Assembly: GCF_002906855.1 (NCBI RefSeq)
Contig: NZ_MINI01000038.1
Coordinates: forward strand, 1,550,001 to 1,614,000
From: Pseudomonas putida
Lineage (GTDB): Bacteria > Pseudomonadota > Gammaproteobacteria > Pseudomonadales > Pseudomonadaceae
DNA length: 64,000 nt
Reading direction: 5' to 3'
Position 1 is the stretch's first letter, and each line of letters opens with the position of its first letter. Of the stretch, positions 51,596 to 59,544 are shown piece after piece. The position numbers were made by a program, and so were the translations under genes. The notes beneath the pieces are model-generated. The model saw only the letters and a list, made by a program, of their open reading frames with translations. It was not told the origin of the DNA and did no database searches.

Positions 51596-54145
51596 ATGAA
51601 GGCAACAGCGAGCGGGCAACGAGAGCGACTGGTCATCGTCGGCAACGGCATGGTCGGCCACCACTGCGTGGAGCAACTGGTCGAACGCGGTGCCCTTGAG
51701 CGCTTCGAGCTGCACGTGTTCGGTGAAGAGCGCCAGCGGGCCTACGACCGCGTTCACCTGTCGGAGTATTTTGCCGGCAGCTGTGCCGAGACCCTGGCCC
51801 TGTGTGGGCAGGACTACTACGGCAACAGCGGCGTGTACCTGCATCTGGGCGAAGCGGTGCTGGAGATCGACCGCGAACGCTGCGAGGTGGTGACTGCCGA
51901 GGGCCGCTACGGCTATGACCAGTTGGTCCTGGCCACGGGGTCCTACCCGTTCGTGCCTCCGATCGAAGGCTCCAGCGGCAACGCCCGCCTGGTCTACCGT
52001 ACCCTCGACGACCTCGATGCCATTCGCGCTGCTGCCGGCCAGGCGCGCCGCGGCGTGGTAGTCGGTGGCGGCCTGCTCGGCCTGGAAGCCGCCAACGCAT
52101 TGAAGTCCCTCGGCCTTGAGGCGCACGTGGTGGAATTCGCCCCGCGGCTGATGCCGGTGCAGCTGGACGGTGAAGGCGGCGCCGCGCTCAAGGCGCAGAT
52201 CGAAGCGTTGGGCGTGGGCGTGCACCTGTCGCGTGCCACCCAGTCGATCTGCGCGGGTGAGGCCTACCGCTACCGCATGAATTTCGACGGCGGCGAACAC
52301 CTGGAAACCGACCTGATCGTGTTCTCTGCCGGTATCCGCCCACAGGATGCCCTCGGCCGTGCCAGCGGCCTGGAGATCGCCGCACGCGGTGGCGTGGTGA
52401 TCGACAACCACTGCCGCAGCAGCGACCCGCGCATCTTCGCCATCGGTGAATGCGCCTCGTGGAATGGCAGCGTGTTTGGCCTGGTCGCTCCGGGCTATAG
52501 CATGGCGCGCAACCTGGCTGCGTTGTTGACGGGCGAAGCCGCCAGCGCCTTCACCGGTGCCGACATGTCGACCAAACTCAAGCTGCTGGGCGTGGATGTC
52601 GGCTCCATCGGCGATGCCCACGGCGCCACGCCGGGTTCGCGCAGCTACCGCTTCATCGACGAGGCCAACAGCGCCTATCGCCGGCTGGTGGTGGATGCCA
52701 GCGGCAAGCACGTGCTCGGCGCGGTGCTGGTGGGCGACAACAGTTACTACGACACCCTGCTGCAGTACGCGCAGAACGGCATTGCCCTGCCGGCCGACCC
52801 GGCAGCGTTGATCCTGCCGCAGAGTGGCGGTGCGCCTGCGCTCGGCGCCGACGCGCTGCCCGACAGCGCGACCATCTGCTCGTGCCACAACGTCAGCAAG
52901 GGCGCGGTGTGCGCGGCCATCGACAGTGGCTGCGGCGACCTGGCTGCGGTCAAGGGCTGCACCAAGGCCGGCAGCGGCTGTGGCGGTTGCGCGGCGCTGC
53001 TCAAGCAGGTGTTCGAGCACGAGCTCACCGCCCGCGGCGTGACGGTCGACAAGAGCCTTTGCGAACACTTCGCCTACACCCGTCAGGAGCTCTACGGGCT
53101 GGTGCGGGTCGAGGGCATTCGCACCTTCAACGAATTGCTCGAACGCCACGGCAAGGGCCATGTCGGCTGCGACATCTGCAAGCCGGCGGTGGGCTCGATC
53201 CTCGCCTCGTGCTGGAACCAGCCGATCATGGACTCGGCGCTGGTGCCGCTGCAGGACACCAACGATACCTTCATGGCCAACATGCAGAAGAACGGCACCT
53301 ACTCAGTGGTGCCGCGTATCCCGGGTGGCGAGATCACCCCTGACAAGCTGATCGTGATCGGTCAGGTGGCGAAAAAGTACGACCTCTACACCAAGATCAC
53401 CGGCGGCCAGCGCATCGACCTGTTCGGCGCCCAGTTGCACGAGCTGCCGCTGATCTGGGGCGAGCTGATCGCAGCCGGCTTCGAGACCGGCCACGCCTAT
53501 GGCAAGTCGACGCGCACGGTGAAGTCGTGCGTGGGCAGCACCTGGTGCCGCTACGGCGTGCAGGACAGTGTCGGCATGGCCCTGCGCCTGGAGGACCGCT
53601 ACAAGGGCCTGCGCAGCCCGCACAAGCTCAAGTTTGCCGTATCCGGCTGCACTCGTGAGTGCGCCGAGGCGCAGAGCAAGGACATCGGCGTGATCGCCAC
53701 CGACAAGGGCTGGAACCTGTACATCTGCGGTAACGGCGGGATGCGGCCGCGCCACGCCGAACTGTTCGCCACTGACCTGGACGACGAAACCCTGGTGCGT
53801 CTGATCGACCGTGTGCTGATGTTCTACATCCGCACGGCTGACAAGCTGCAGCGCACCTCGGTCTGGCGCGAAAGCCTGGAAGGCGGTCTGGACTATCTCA
53901 AGCAGGTGATCCTCGACGACAGCCTGGGCCTGGCGGCCGAGCTGGAGGCGCAAATGCAGCATGTGGTCGACCAGTATGAATGCGAATGGGCCAACGCCCT
54001 CAGCGACCCCGAGAAGCTCAAGCGCTTCCGCACCTTCGTCAACGACAAGCGCGCCGACCCGGACGTGCACTTTGTGCGCGAACGCGAACAACGCCGGCCG
54101 GCTGCACCGCTGCACCTGATCCCAAACGTCGAGGAGGCTGTCTGA
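51596..54145 (+). CDS. nirB: Assimilatory nitrite reductase large subunit
   Basis: 849 residues, reducing nitrite to ammonium with NAD(P)H. N-terminal FAD/NAD(P) domains (LVIVGNGMVGHHCVEQL, RGVVVGGGLLGLEAANAL), then a Cys-rich BFD-type [2Fe-2S] domain (ICSCHNVSKGAVCAAI, KAGSGCGGCAALLKQ), then the siroheme-[4Fe-4S] domain (GSTWCRYGVQDS, KFAVSGCTRECAEAQSKDIG). The ATG at 51596 follows gagga. nirD begins in the same tgatg. Controlled by the ANTAR leader just upstream. Confidence 0.96.
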   Translation: MKATASGQRERLVIVGNGMVGHHCVEQLVERGALERFELHVFGEERQRAYDRVHLSEYFAGSCAETLALCGQDYYGNSGVYLHLGEAVLEIDRERCEVVTAEGRYGYDQLVLATGSYPFVPPIEGSSGNARLVYRTLDDLDAIRAAAGQARRGVVVGGGLLGLEAANALKSLGLEAHVVEFAPRLMPVQLDGEGGAALKAQIEALGVGVHLSRATQSICAGEAYRYRMNFDGGEHLETDLIVFSAGIRPQDALGRASGLEIAARGGVVIDNHCRSSDPRIFAIGECASWNGSVFGLVAPGYSMARNLAALLTGEAASAFTGADMSTKLKLLGVDVGSIGDAHGATPGSRSYRFIDEANSAYRRLVVDASGKHVLGAVLVGDNSYYDTLLQYAQNGIALPADPAALILPQSGGAPALGADALPDSATICSCHNVSKGAVCAAIDSGCGDLAAVKGCTKAGSGCGGCAALLKQVFEHELTARGVTVDKSLCEHFAYTRQELYGLVRVEGIRTFNELLERHGKGHVGCDICKPAVGSILASCWNQPIMDSALVPLQDTNDTFMANMQKNGTYSVVPRIPGGEITPDKLIVIGQVAKKYDLYTKITGGQRIDLFGAQLHELPLIWGELIAAGFETGHAYGKSTRTVKSCVGSTWCRYGVQDSVGMALRLEDRYKGLRSPHKLKFAVSGCTRECAEAQSKDIGVIATDKGWNLYICGNGGMRPRHAELFATDLDDETLVRLIDRVLMFYIRTADKLQRTSVWRESLEGGLDYLKQVILDDSLGLAAELEAQMQHVVDQYECEWANALSDPEKLKRFRTFVNDKRADPDVHFVREREQRRPAAPLHLIPNVEEAV

Positions 54146-54507
54146 TGAACCTGTCCAATGCTGCTGTGAAAACCCAAGAGAACTGGCAGACGGTGTGCCA
54201 GGCCGATGACCTGGTGGCCGACTCCGGCGTGGTGGTGTGGCTCGACGGTGCACAGGTGGCGTTGTTCTACCTGCCGGGGCTGGAGCAGAGCCTGTATGCG
54301 GTGGACAACCGCGATCCGCGGTCGGGGGCCAACATTATCGGGCGTGGGCTGGTGGGTAGCTTGCAGGGGGAGCTGGTGGTGGCGGCGCCGTTGTACAAGC
54401 AGCACTTCAGCCTGCAGAGCGGGGCGTGCCTGGAGGATGCCGGGCAACGGCTGCGGGTGTGGCCGGTGCGGATGAAGGGTGGGGCGGTGGAGCTGGCGGT
54501 GGCGTGA
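54145..54507 (+). CDS. nirD: Assimilatory nitrite reductase small subunit
   Basis: 120-residue Rieske-fold partner of NirB: WQTVCQADDLVADSGVVVWL, LYAVDNRDPRSGANIIGRGL, LYKQHFSLQSGACLEDAGQ. The Cys/His ligands of a true Rieske cluster are absent (no C-x-H...C-x2-H), as in other NirD proteins, so it is structural rather than redox-active. It shares one base with the nirB stop, so the two are coupled. No terminator hairpin was seen in the 66 bases that follow. Confidence 0.95.
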   Translation: MNLSNAAVKTQENWQTVCQADDLVADSGVVVWLDGAQVALFYLPGLEQSLYAVDNRDPRSGANIIGRGLVGSLQGELVVAAPLYKQHFSLQSGACLEDAGQRLRVWPVRMKGGAVELAVA

Positions 54508-54573
54508 TAGACCGCTGGGGCTGCAGCGCAGCCCCGGATACACCGTAGCTGGCGATGCGGTAAGCTTGCCGGC

Positions 54574-55506
54574 ATGAACCTCGACACCCGTATCAAGTAC
54601 CGCCACCTGCTGTGTTTTCTGGAGATTGCCCGGCAGGGCAGCCTGGCCAGGGCGGCGGACATCCTGGCGATCAGCCAGCCGGCGATTTCCAAGACCCTCA
54701 AGGAGCTTGAGGACCTGCTCGAAGCACGCCTGTTCGAGCGCAGCCGCCAGGGTGTCGAGCTGACCCCGGCTGGCACGCGCTTCATGCGCTACGCCGGGCC
54801 CAGCGTTCAGGCGCTGCGTGATGGCGTCAGCAGCCTGCGTGGCGAAGCGCGGGCGCCGTCGCAGGTGCGCATTGGCGTGCTGTCGACTGTCGAGGGGCTG
54901 CTGATGCCCGAGGTACTGTGCCGCCTGCATCAGCGCCACGAGGCGCTGGTGATCAGCGTGGTGACCGGGATCAGTGCGCAGTTGCTCGGGCAACTGCGCC
55001 TGGGTGAGCTGGAGCTGGTAGTTGGGCGCATGACCGACAGCCCGCAGATCCAAGGGTTGTCGTTCGAGCACCTGTACAGCGAGTCAATGGCACTGGTGGT
55101 GCGCCCTGGCCATCCCTTGCTTTCCAGCGCACTGGTGGAGCGGCAGCGGGTAGGCCAGTATCCGTTGGTGCTGCCGCCACCGGGCACCACGATCCGCCAG
55201 CATGCTGACAGCCTGTTCGTGCAGTGCGGCATCCAGATGCCGGCGCAGCGTCTGGAGACCTTGTCGTTGGCATTGAGCCGTCGTTACCTGTTGGGTAGCG
55301 ATGCGCTGTGGGTGGCGCCGCGTGATGCGGTGCTGCTGGATTTGCGCCGGGGTGAGCTGGCTGAACTGGATCTCGGAGTGCGTGAGCCGGGTGGTTCGGT
55401 GGGGATTTGCCGTAATGCGGCATTGCCGTTGAGCCTGCCGGGGCAGTGGGTTTGCGAGGTGCTGCGCGAGCTCGCTGAGCAGTATCGGGAGGGGCGGTAT
55501 CCTTGA
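54574..55506 (+). CDS. pcaQ: LysR family regulator, PcaQ-like
   Basis: 310 residues: N-terminal HTH (RIKYRHLLCFLEIARQGSLA, then ISQPAISKTLKELEDLLEAR) with the 'IKYRHL...SLARAADIL' start typical of PcaQ and its relatives, and a LysR substrate-binding domain. PcaQ of Agrobacterium activates protocatechuate catabolism. No pca genes are in the window, so the name rests on sequence resemblance; it could instead control nirBD or another distant operon. Confidence in LysR class high, in PcaQ identity moderate. Confidence 0.85.
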   Translation: MNLDTRIKYRHLLCFLEIARQGSLARAADILAISQPAISKTLKELEDLLEARLFERSRQGVELTPAGTRFMRYAGPSVQALRDGVSSLRGEARAPSQVRIGVLSTVEGLLMPEVLCRLHQRHEALVISVVTGISAQLLGQLRLGELELVVGRMTDSPQIQGLSFEHLYSESMALVVRPGHPLLSSALVERQRVGQYPLVLPPPGTTIRQHADSLFVQCGIQMPAQRLETLSLALSRRYLLGSDALWVAPRDAVLLDLRRGELAELDLGVREPGGSVGICRNAALPLSLPGQWVCEVLRELAEQYREGRYP

Positions 55507-55524
55507 GGTGCATGCCGCAAGTTT

Positions 55525-55775
55525 TTCAGCGCCTGTGAGATCGAGCGCCGCCCGCGCGGCGCATCGCGAGCTTTGCTCGCTCCTACGTTTGTTTTTGGCC
55601 AGTAACGCCTGTGACAGGCGCGCGCGGCCGCCTTGTCTGTACGACGCGATATCGCGCCTGGCGCCAAGGCGTTCACGCGCAAATCCCCCAGGAATAACTG
55701 GCCCGAAACAAACGTAGGAGCGAGCGCAGCTCGTGATGCGCCGCGCGGGCGGCGCTCGATCTCACAGGCGCTGAA
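55525..55775. repeat. Large imperfect inverted repeat (~80-bp arms)
   Basis: Left arm 55525-55604 (ttcagcgcctgtgagatcga...cctacgtttgtttttggcc) and right arm 55696-55775 are near-perfect complements, around ~90 bases with no coding sense. Within each arm gcgccgcccgcgcggcgc is itself a hairpin. The core 'gctcgctcctacgtttg' resembles other Pseudomonas intergenic repeats but differs from the REP family above. It occupies most of the 503-base gap between the LysR and FKBP genes. Confidence 0.8.
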
Positions 55776-56009
55776 GATCTTGCGGCAGGCACTCAGAACC
55801 CCCCGAAATAAAAAGCCACAAAAACCAGGAAAACCCGGCACAAAGGGTCAATACTGGCCAATGGCTGTAAAGCTTCCATGAAGAAGCCTTTACCTACTGA
55901 ACTTCCTTACGAAAACCCGCTCTTATGCCGGTAGCCATTGGTGATGGCCGCCTGATAAGCTCGCGGCTTTACCCTGATTGCCCTTATGGCGCATGAACAA
56001 GGAAATAGC

Positions 56010-56777
56010 ATGAAACAGCATCGTCTGGCGGCTGCGGTTGCCCTGGTAGGCCTGGTACTGGCTGGCTGTGATCAACAAGCCAGCAGCCCCGAGCTGAAGA
56101 CTCCGGCACAGAAAGCCTCCTACGGTATCGGCCTGAACATGGGCAAGAGCCTGGCTCAGGAAGGCATGGAAGACCTTGATTCGAAAGCGGTCGCCCTCGG
56201 CATCGAAGACGCTGTCGGCAAGAAGGAGCAACGCATCAAGGACGAAGAGCTGGTAGAAGCCTTCACCGCGCTGCAGAAGCGCGCCGAAGAGCGCCTGGCC
56301 AAGGCCAGCGAAGAAGCCGCCAGCGCCGGCAAGAAATTCCTCGAAGAAAACGCCAAGAAGCCTGGCGTGGTCACCACCGCCTCCGGCCTGCAGTACGAAG
56401 TCGTGAAGAAGGCCGACGGTCCGCAGCCGAAGCCGACCGACGTGGTCACCGTTCACTACGAAGGCAAGCTGATCGATGGCAAGGTGTTCGACAGCTCGGT
56501 CGAGCGCGGCAGCCCGATCGACCTGCCAGTCAGCGGTGTGATCCCGGGCTGGGTCGAAGGCCTGCAGCTGATGCACGTTGGCGAGAAGTACAAGCTGTTC
56601 ATCCCGGCTGAGCTGGCCTACGGCGCCCAGAGCCCGAGCCCGCTGATCCCGGCCAACTCGGTTCTGGTGTTCGACCTGGAACTGATCGCCATCAAGGACC
56701 CTGCCCAGCTGCAGGGTGGCGAAGCGCCGGAAGCTGAAGCCCCGGCTGAAGCCCCGGCTGAAGCACCTGCCAAGTAA
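56010..56777 (+). CDS. FKBP-type peptidyl-prolyl cis-trans isomerase lipoprotein
   Basis: 255 residues. MKQHRLAAAVALVGLVLAGC is a lipoprotein signal with Cys at 20. An FKBP_N dimerisation region (KTPAQKASYGIGLNMGKSLA, coiled region to ~115) precedes the FKBP domain (VVTVHYEGKLIDGKVFDSSV, GWVEGLQLMHVGEKYKLFIP, SVLVFDLELIAI). The tail has alternating A-E-A-P residues. FkpA/Mip-like proteins fold or chaperone envelope proteins. The ATG at 56010 follows aaggaaa. A terminator hairpin follows at 56797-56820. Confidence 0.93.
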   Translation: MKQHRLAAAVALVGLVLAGCDQQASSPELKTPAQKASYGIGLNMGKSLAQEGMEDLDSKAVALGIEDAVGKKEQRIKDEELVEAFTALQKRAEERLAKASEEAASAGKKFLEENAKKPGVVTTASGLQYEVVKKADGPQPKPTDVVTVHYEGKLIDGKVFDSSVERGSPIDLPVSGVIPGWVEGLQLMHVGEKYKLFIPAELAYGAQSPSPLIPANSVLVFDLELIAIKDPAQLQGGEAPEAEAPAEAPAEAPAK

Positions 56778-56796
56778 TAACGGCTGGTACCTGCAC

Positions 56797-56820
56797 AACG
56801 CCCCGTCCTGACGGGGCGTT
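56797..56820 (+). terminator. Hairpin after the FKBP gene
   Basis: aacgccccgt-cctg-acggggcgtt followed by gtcgtttg; the stem is strong, the T-tract short. Confidence 0.7.
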
Positions 56821-57009
56821 GTCGTTTGTGGGGAATGATTCGGCGAACCTCATGCGGCTGCCATGGTCCGAGCAAGAGCAGTGTGAAGAAGCCGCAAGCG
56901 TCCTGACGCAAATCGTTTGCGGAACTGAAACGACTGTGTAAAAAACGCCCGATCTGACCGGGGCCCTTGCCTTGTGGGCGCCTGCCGTCACAAACTTCAC
57001 CCTGTTCAC

Positions 57010-57040
57010 AAGGTTATCCACAATAAATGTGGATAACCTT
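57010..57040. promoter_or_regulatory. Perfect inverted pair of DnaA boxes
   Basis: aaggttatccaca-ataaa-tgtggataacctt: 13-bp perfect arms, each with a consensus DnaA box (ttatccaca), facing one another 17 bases before the ATG of the DUF1232 gene. Very near the ribosome site, so binding would block transcription or translation. Confidence 0.6.
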
Positions 57041-57057
57041 TCCCTGCTGGAGGCTCC

Positions 57058-57498
57058 ATGAGCGCACCTTGGAATTTCGCCCGTTTCCTGCCCCTGGCCG
57101 AGCGCCTGCTCAGCCGCGGCCGGTTGCCGGCCTTGCTGTTCGCAGTGGCCCGCAAAGGCCCGCGCATCGGCCAGTTGCGCGACGACGTCAAACTGCTGCA
57201 GTCGCTGTGCCTGGCATGGTGGCGCGGTGAGTACCGTGCCATCAGCCCCAAGGCACTGGTGACTATCGTCGCCGGTTTGCTGTACTTCGTCAGCCCCATC
57301 GACGCCATCCCCGACTGGATTCTGGGCGTCGGTTTTCTCGATGACATCGCCGTACTCGGCTGGGTGTTGAAGACCGTGGCCGATGAGCTGGCGCGTTTCA
57401 AGGCCTGGCGCGACAGCCAGGCGCCTGAGCGCTTGCGGGTGGTCGAACGCCTTCCCGATACCCCCGAAGCGCTGCGCCTGGAGCGCAATACGCACTGA
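57058..57498 (+). CDS. YkvA/DUF1232 family membrane protein
   Basis: 146 residues with one clear DUF1232 signature: ALVTIVAGLLYFVSPIDAIP followed by DWILGVGFLDDIAVLGWVL, about residues 70-105, probably two short membrane segments. The N-terminal part is basic (RFLPLAERLLSRGRLPALLF). The family has no proven function. An inverted pair of DnaA boxes sits directly upstream, an uncommon promoter feature. ATG follows ctggagg. Confidence 0.88.
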   Translation: MSAPWNFARFLPLAERLLSRGRLPALLFAVARKGPRIGQLRDDVKLLQSLCLAWWRGEYRAISPKALVTIVAGLLYFVSPIDAIPDWILGVGFLDDIAVLGWVLKTVADELARFKAWRDSQAPERLRVVERLPDTPEALRLERNTH

Positions 57499-57542
57499 AA
57501 TCGAGCAAGTCCCCACAGACTCCCGCGCTTGGTAATATAATT

Positions 57543-57590
57543 GGCATAAGCGTTATGCCTACGGATTACATGCGGTAATCCTTACGTAAG
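57543..57590. promoter_or_regulatory. Three consecutive palindromes upstream of the XRE-like gene
   Basis: ggcataa-gcg-ttatgcc (57543-57559), ggattac-atgcg-gtaatcc (57563-57581), and cttacgtaag (57581-57590). They begin just after a tataat-type -10 at 57536-57541 and run to within 10 bases of the ATG. Typical of operators for a self-regulated HTH gene. Confidence 0.65.
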
Positions 57591-57599
57591 GGGGTTGTA

Positions 57600-57938
57600 A
57601 TGGGTATTCAGGTCATTAGCCGGGACGGTCAGCCCGAGTACGCCGTCGTGCCCTGGGAGCAGTATCAGGCGCTGCTCAAGGCAGCCGGGCAGACACCCGC
57701 CGAGGTGGATGTCGAATCAGCGCAACAGAGTTCCCCGGCAGCCAGCCTGCCCGCGTTCAGTGAAGTGGCACAGCTGCGCCAGGCCAAAGGCATCGCCCCT
57801 GAGCAGTTGGCGCGTAATGTCGGGGTGAGCCCGGCTTACCTGGCCATGATCGAATCGGGCGAGCGCCAGCCGGATGCTGCGATCCGCCGTGCCCTGGCGT
57901 GGCACCTCGGGGTAGCCGGCTGGAGCGAACCCTCATGA
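57600..57938 (+). CDS. XRE-like HTH protein with N-terminal antitoxin-like segment (112 aa)
   Basis: 112 residues. The N-terminal ~30 (MGIQVISRDGQPEYAVVPWE) is a short strand-rich piece of the kind seen in YefM/Phd- or HigA-associated antitoxins. A C-terminal HTH_3 follows (LRQAKGIAPEQLARNVGVSP, then AYLAMIESGERQPDAAIRRA). Three palindromes upstream suggest autoregulation. The next gene overlaps by atga. The pair has the shape of a two-gene autoregulated unit; the partner is not a recognised toxin. Confidence 0.8.
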   Translation: MGIQVISRDGQPEYAVVPWEQYQALLKAAGQTPAEVDVESAQQSSPAASLPAFSEVAQLRQAKGIAPEQLARNVGVSPAYLAMIESGERQPDAAIRRALAWHLGVAGWSEPS

Positions 57939-58303
57939 GCCAGGTCAGGATCAGCCGACAGCATTGGCAAAACCTGCTGGACGAGCTTGACCTGGCCCGC
58001 CGTCAACGCCACCTGCTCACCTACCGTGCGCTGATAGAGCGGCTGCAGTTGCCCAGCCCGGCCATGCAGACCCTCACCGCTGCGCTTGAGTACCTGGCGG
58101 TGCTCGATGCTCGTGCCGAGCAGCCGCTGCGCAGTTCGCTGGTCATCAGCCAGGGGGCCAGTCGCTTGCCGCGCACCGGCTTTTTCGAATGCGTGGAGCG
58201 CCTGGGGCGCTTCTCTGGGCCGGTGGATGGCATGGAGGCGGCGTCCTGGCATGCTTCCGAGGTTGTCAGGGTGTTCGAGTACAGCTATCCAGAGCATGCC
58301 TGA
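57935..58303 (+). CDS. Hypothetical protein coupled to the XRE-like gene (122 aa)
   Basis: 122 residues, MSQVRISRQHWQNLLDELDL, a helical soluble protein with QRHLLTYRALIERLQLPSPA (a helix-turn-helix-like stretch) and GFFECVERLGRFSGPVDGME. It starts in an atga overlap with the XRE-like gene. No toxin-type or catalytic motif was recognised. Its 3' end overlaps the end of the convergent EAL frame by 38 bases, probably because that frame runs on after a REP junction. Confidence 0.7.
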   Translation: MSQVRISRQHWQNLLDELDLARRQRHLLTYRALIERLQLPSPAMQTLTAALEYLAVLDARAEQPLRSSLVISQGASRLPRTGFFECVERLGRFSGPVDGMEAASWHASEVVRVFEYSYPEHA

Positions 58304-59279
58304 ACCCTATGGAAGGGCTGCACCGGCCTCTTCGCGGGTATACCCGCGAAGAGGCCAGCACAGGCAATGCATCTCGATGGATCACGCCGCAGGGGTTGCC
58401 ATCGGCATCCATTACATCCAGTTCCTTCAAGTCACCATTGCGGCCAAACAGTTCCATGATCTGCCCAAGCGTGGCATTCAGCCCCACCGTCGGTTGTTCC
58501 ACCAGAGCCACAGGCAGCACCTGCGCCAGTAGCTGCTGACTCTCCCGCACCCCCAACTCCTGCGGCCGCCCCAGCAGGTATCCCTGCACCAGGTCCACCC
58601 CCATCTCGGTCAATACCGCCAGCTCTTGCGCCAGCTCGATCCCTTCGGCAATCACCTGCGCCTTCGACGCCCGGGCTATCTGCAGGATGGAGCCGACGAA
58701 CTCGCGCTTGAGCGGGTCGCGGTGGATGCCATCGATGAAGTGGCGGTCGATCTTCACGTACTCGGGACGCAGCTCCGACCACAAGCGCAGGCTCGAATAG
58801 CCCGCGCCTAGGTCGTCCAGGGCGATGGAAAAGCCCATGTCGCGATAGTGGTGCAAGGCATTGGACAGCAGCTGGAAATCGTCGGTAGGCGTGTGCTCGG
58901 TCAGTTCGATCACTACCCGGCTGGGTGCCAGCCCCACTTGCTCGAGCAGCTTGAGGGTGCGCCCGGAAGGGTAGTGCGGTTCCAGCAGCGATTCAGGTGA
59001 GATGTTGAGAAACAGCTTGCCGTCGAGCCTCTGCTCGCTGAAGCGTCGGCACGCACTTTCCCGGCACGCGGCCTCCAGTTCGGTCAGGTGACCGGCCTGA
59101 CGGGCGATGGTGAACAGGTTCAATGGAGAATGCAGCGGGCTGTTGGACGGGCCGCGGCTTAAAGCTTCATGGCCGAAGACACGCCGTTCGCTGAGGCAGA
59201 TGATCGGTTGGAACAGGCTGTGAATGCTGCGCTGAGCCAGAATTGCGCTCAAGGCAGTGAGCTGTTCGGCGACGGTCAT
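58266..59279 (-). CDS. EAL-domain c-di-GMP phosphodiesterase, C-terminally cut at a REP
   Basis: 337 residues, start MTVAEQLTALSAILAQRSIH. The EAL domain is complete: FGHEALSRGP (EAL variant), NISPESLL, ELTEHTPTDDF, ALDDLGAGYSSL and KIDRHFIDGI, AEGIE, and QGYLLGRP, so phosphodiesterase activity is plausible. A CBS-like segment (TVGLNATLGQIMELFGRNGD, VMDADGNPCGVIHRDAL) follows and stops near residue 304. The last ~33 codons are REP and junk (LASSRVYPRRGRCSPSIG). Homologues I recall continue with CBS and GGDEF domains, so this looks truncated. Confidence 0.8.
   Translation of the reverse strand: MTVAEQLTALSAILAQRSIHSLFQPIICLSERRVFGHEALSRGPSNSPLHSPLNLFTIARQAGHLTELEAACRESACRRFSEQRLDGKLFLNISPESLLEPHYPSGRTLKLLEQVGLAPSRVVIELTEHTPTDDFQLLSNALHHYRDMGFSIALDDLGAGYSSLRLWSELRPEYVKIDRHFIDGIHRDPLKREFVGSILQIARASKAQVIAEGIELAQELAVLTEMGVDLVQGYLLGRPQELGVRESQQLLAQVLPVALVEQPTVGLNATLGQIMELFGRNGDLKELDVMDADGNPCGVIHRDALPVLASSRVYPRRGRCSPSIGFRHALDSCTRTP
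58319..58364. repeat. Palindromic short REP
   Basis: tgcaccggcctcttcgcgggta / tacccgcgaagaggccagca plus cagg. It forms a nearly perfect hairpin and lies inside the 3' end of the EAL frame, at the point where its homology ends. Confidence 0.88.
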
Positions 59280-59544
59280 GGTGAATTCCTGAAGATGAAG
59301 AGGCCAGGCGCATGCCCCCCGGCCGATGTATTTCACGACAGTGCAGTGACCATTTGATGACAGCATGTATTAAATTGCCATCATTGTGGGGTAAACGGCA
59401 TATTCGCCGTTGTATTGGCGTCAACGGCTGTGATGAAATCCCCGCACCTTTCATTTTTACAAAATTTGTCGTTCAGGGACGAACGTCAGCCAGTGCATTT
59501 GCGTGGTGGGCGCCCTGGGTCAGTGGATTGCTCGGGAGACGGGT

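Noticed and set aside
59358..59378. FleQ-like site (tattaaattgcc) between the EAL and OmpA genes
   Set aside because: Only part of the gtca-ttaaa-tgac pattern is present and the spacing is off by one base.
59430..59470. Possible ordinary promoter boxes upstream of the OmpA operon
   Set aside because: No -35/-10 pair with proper spacing could be fixed; listing one would be guessing.
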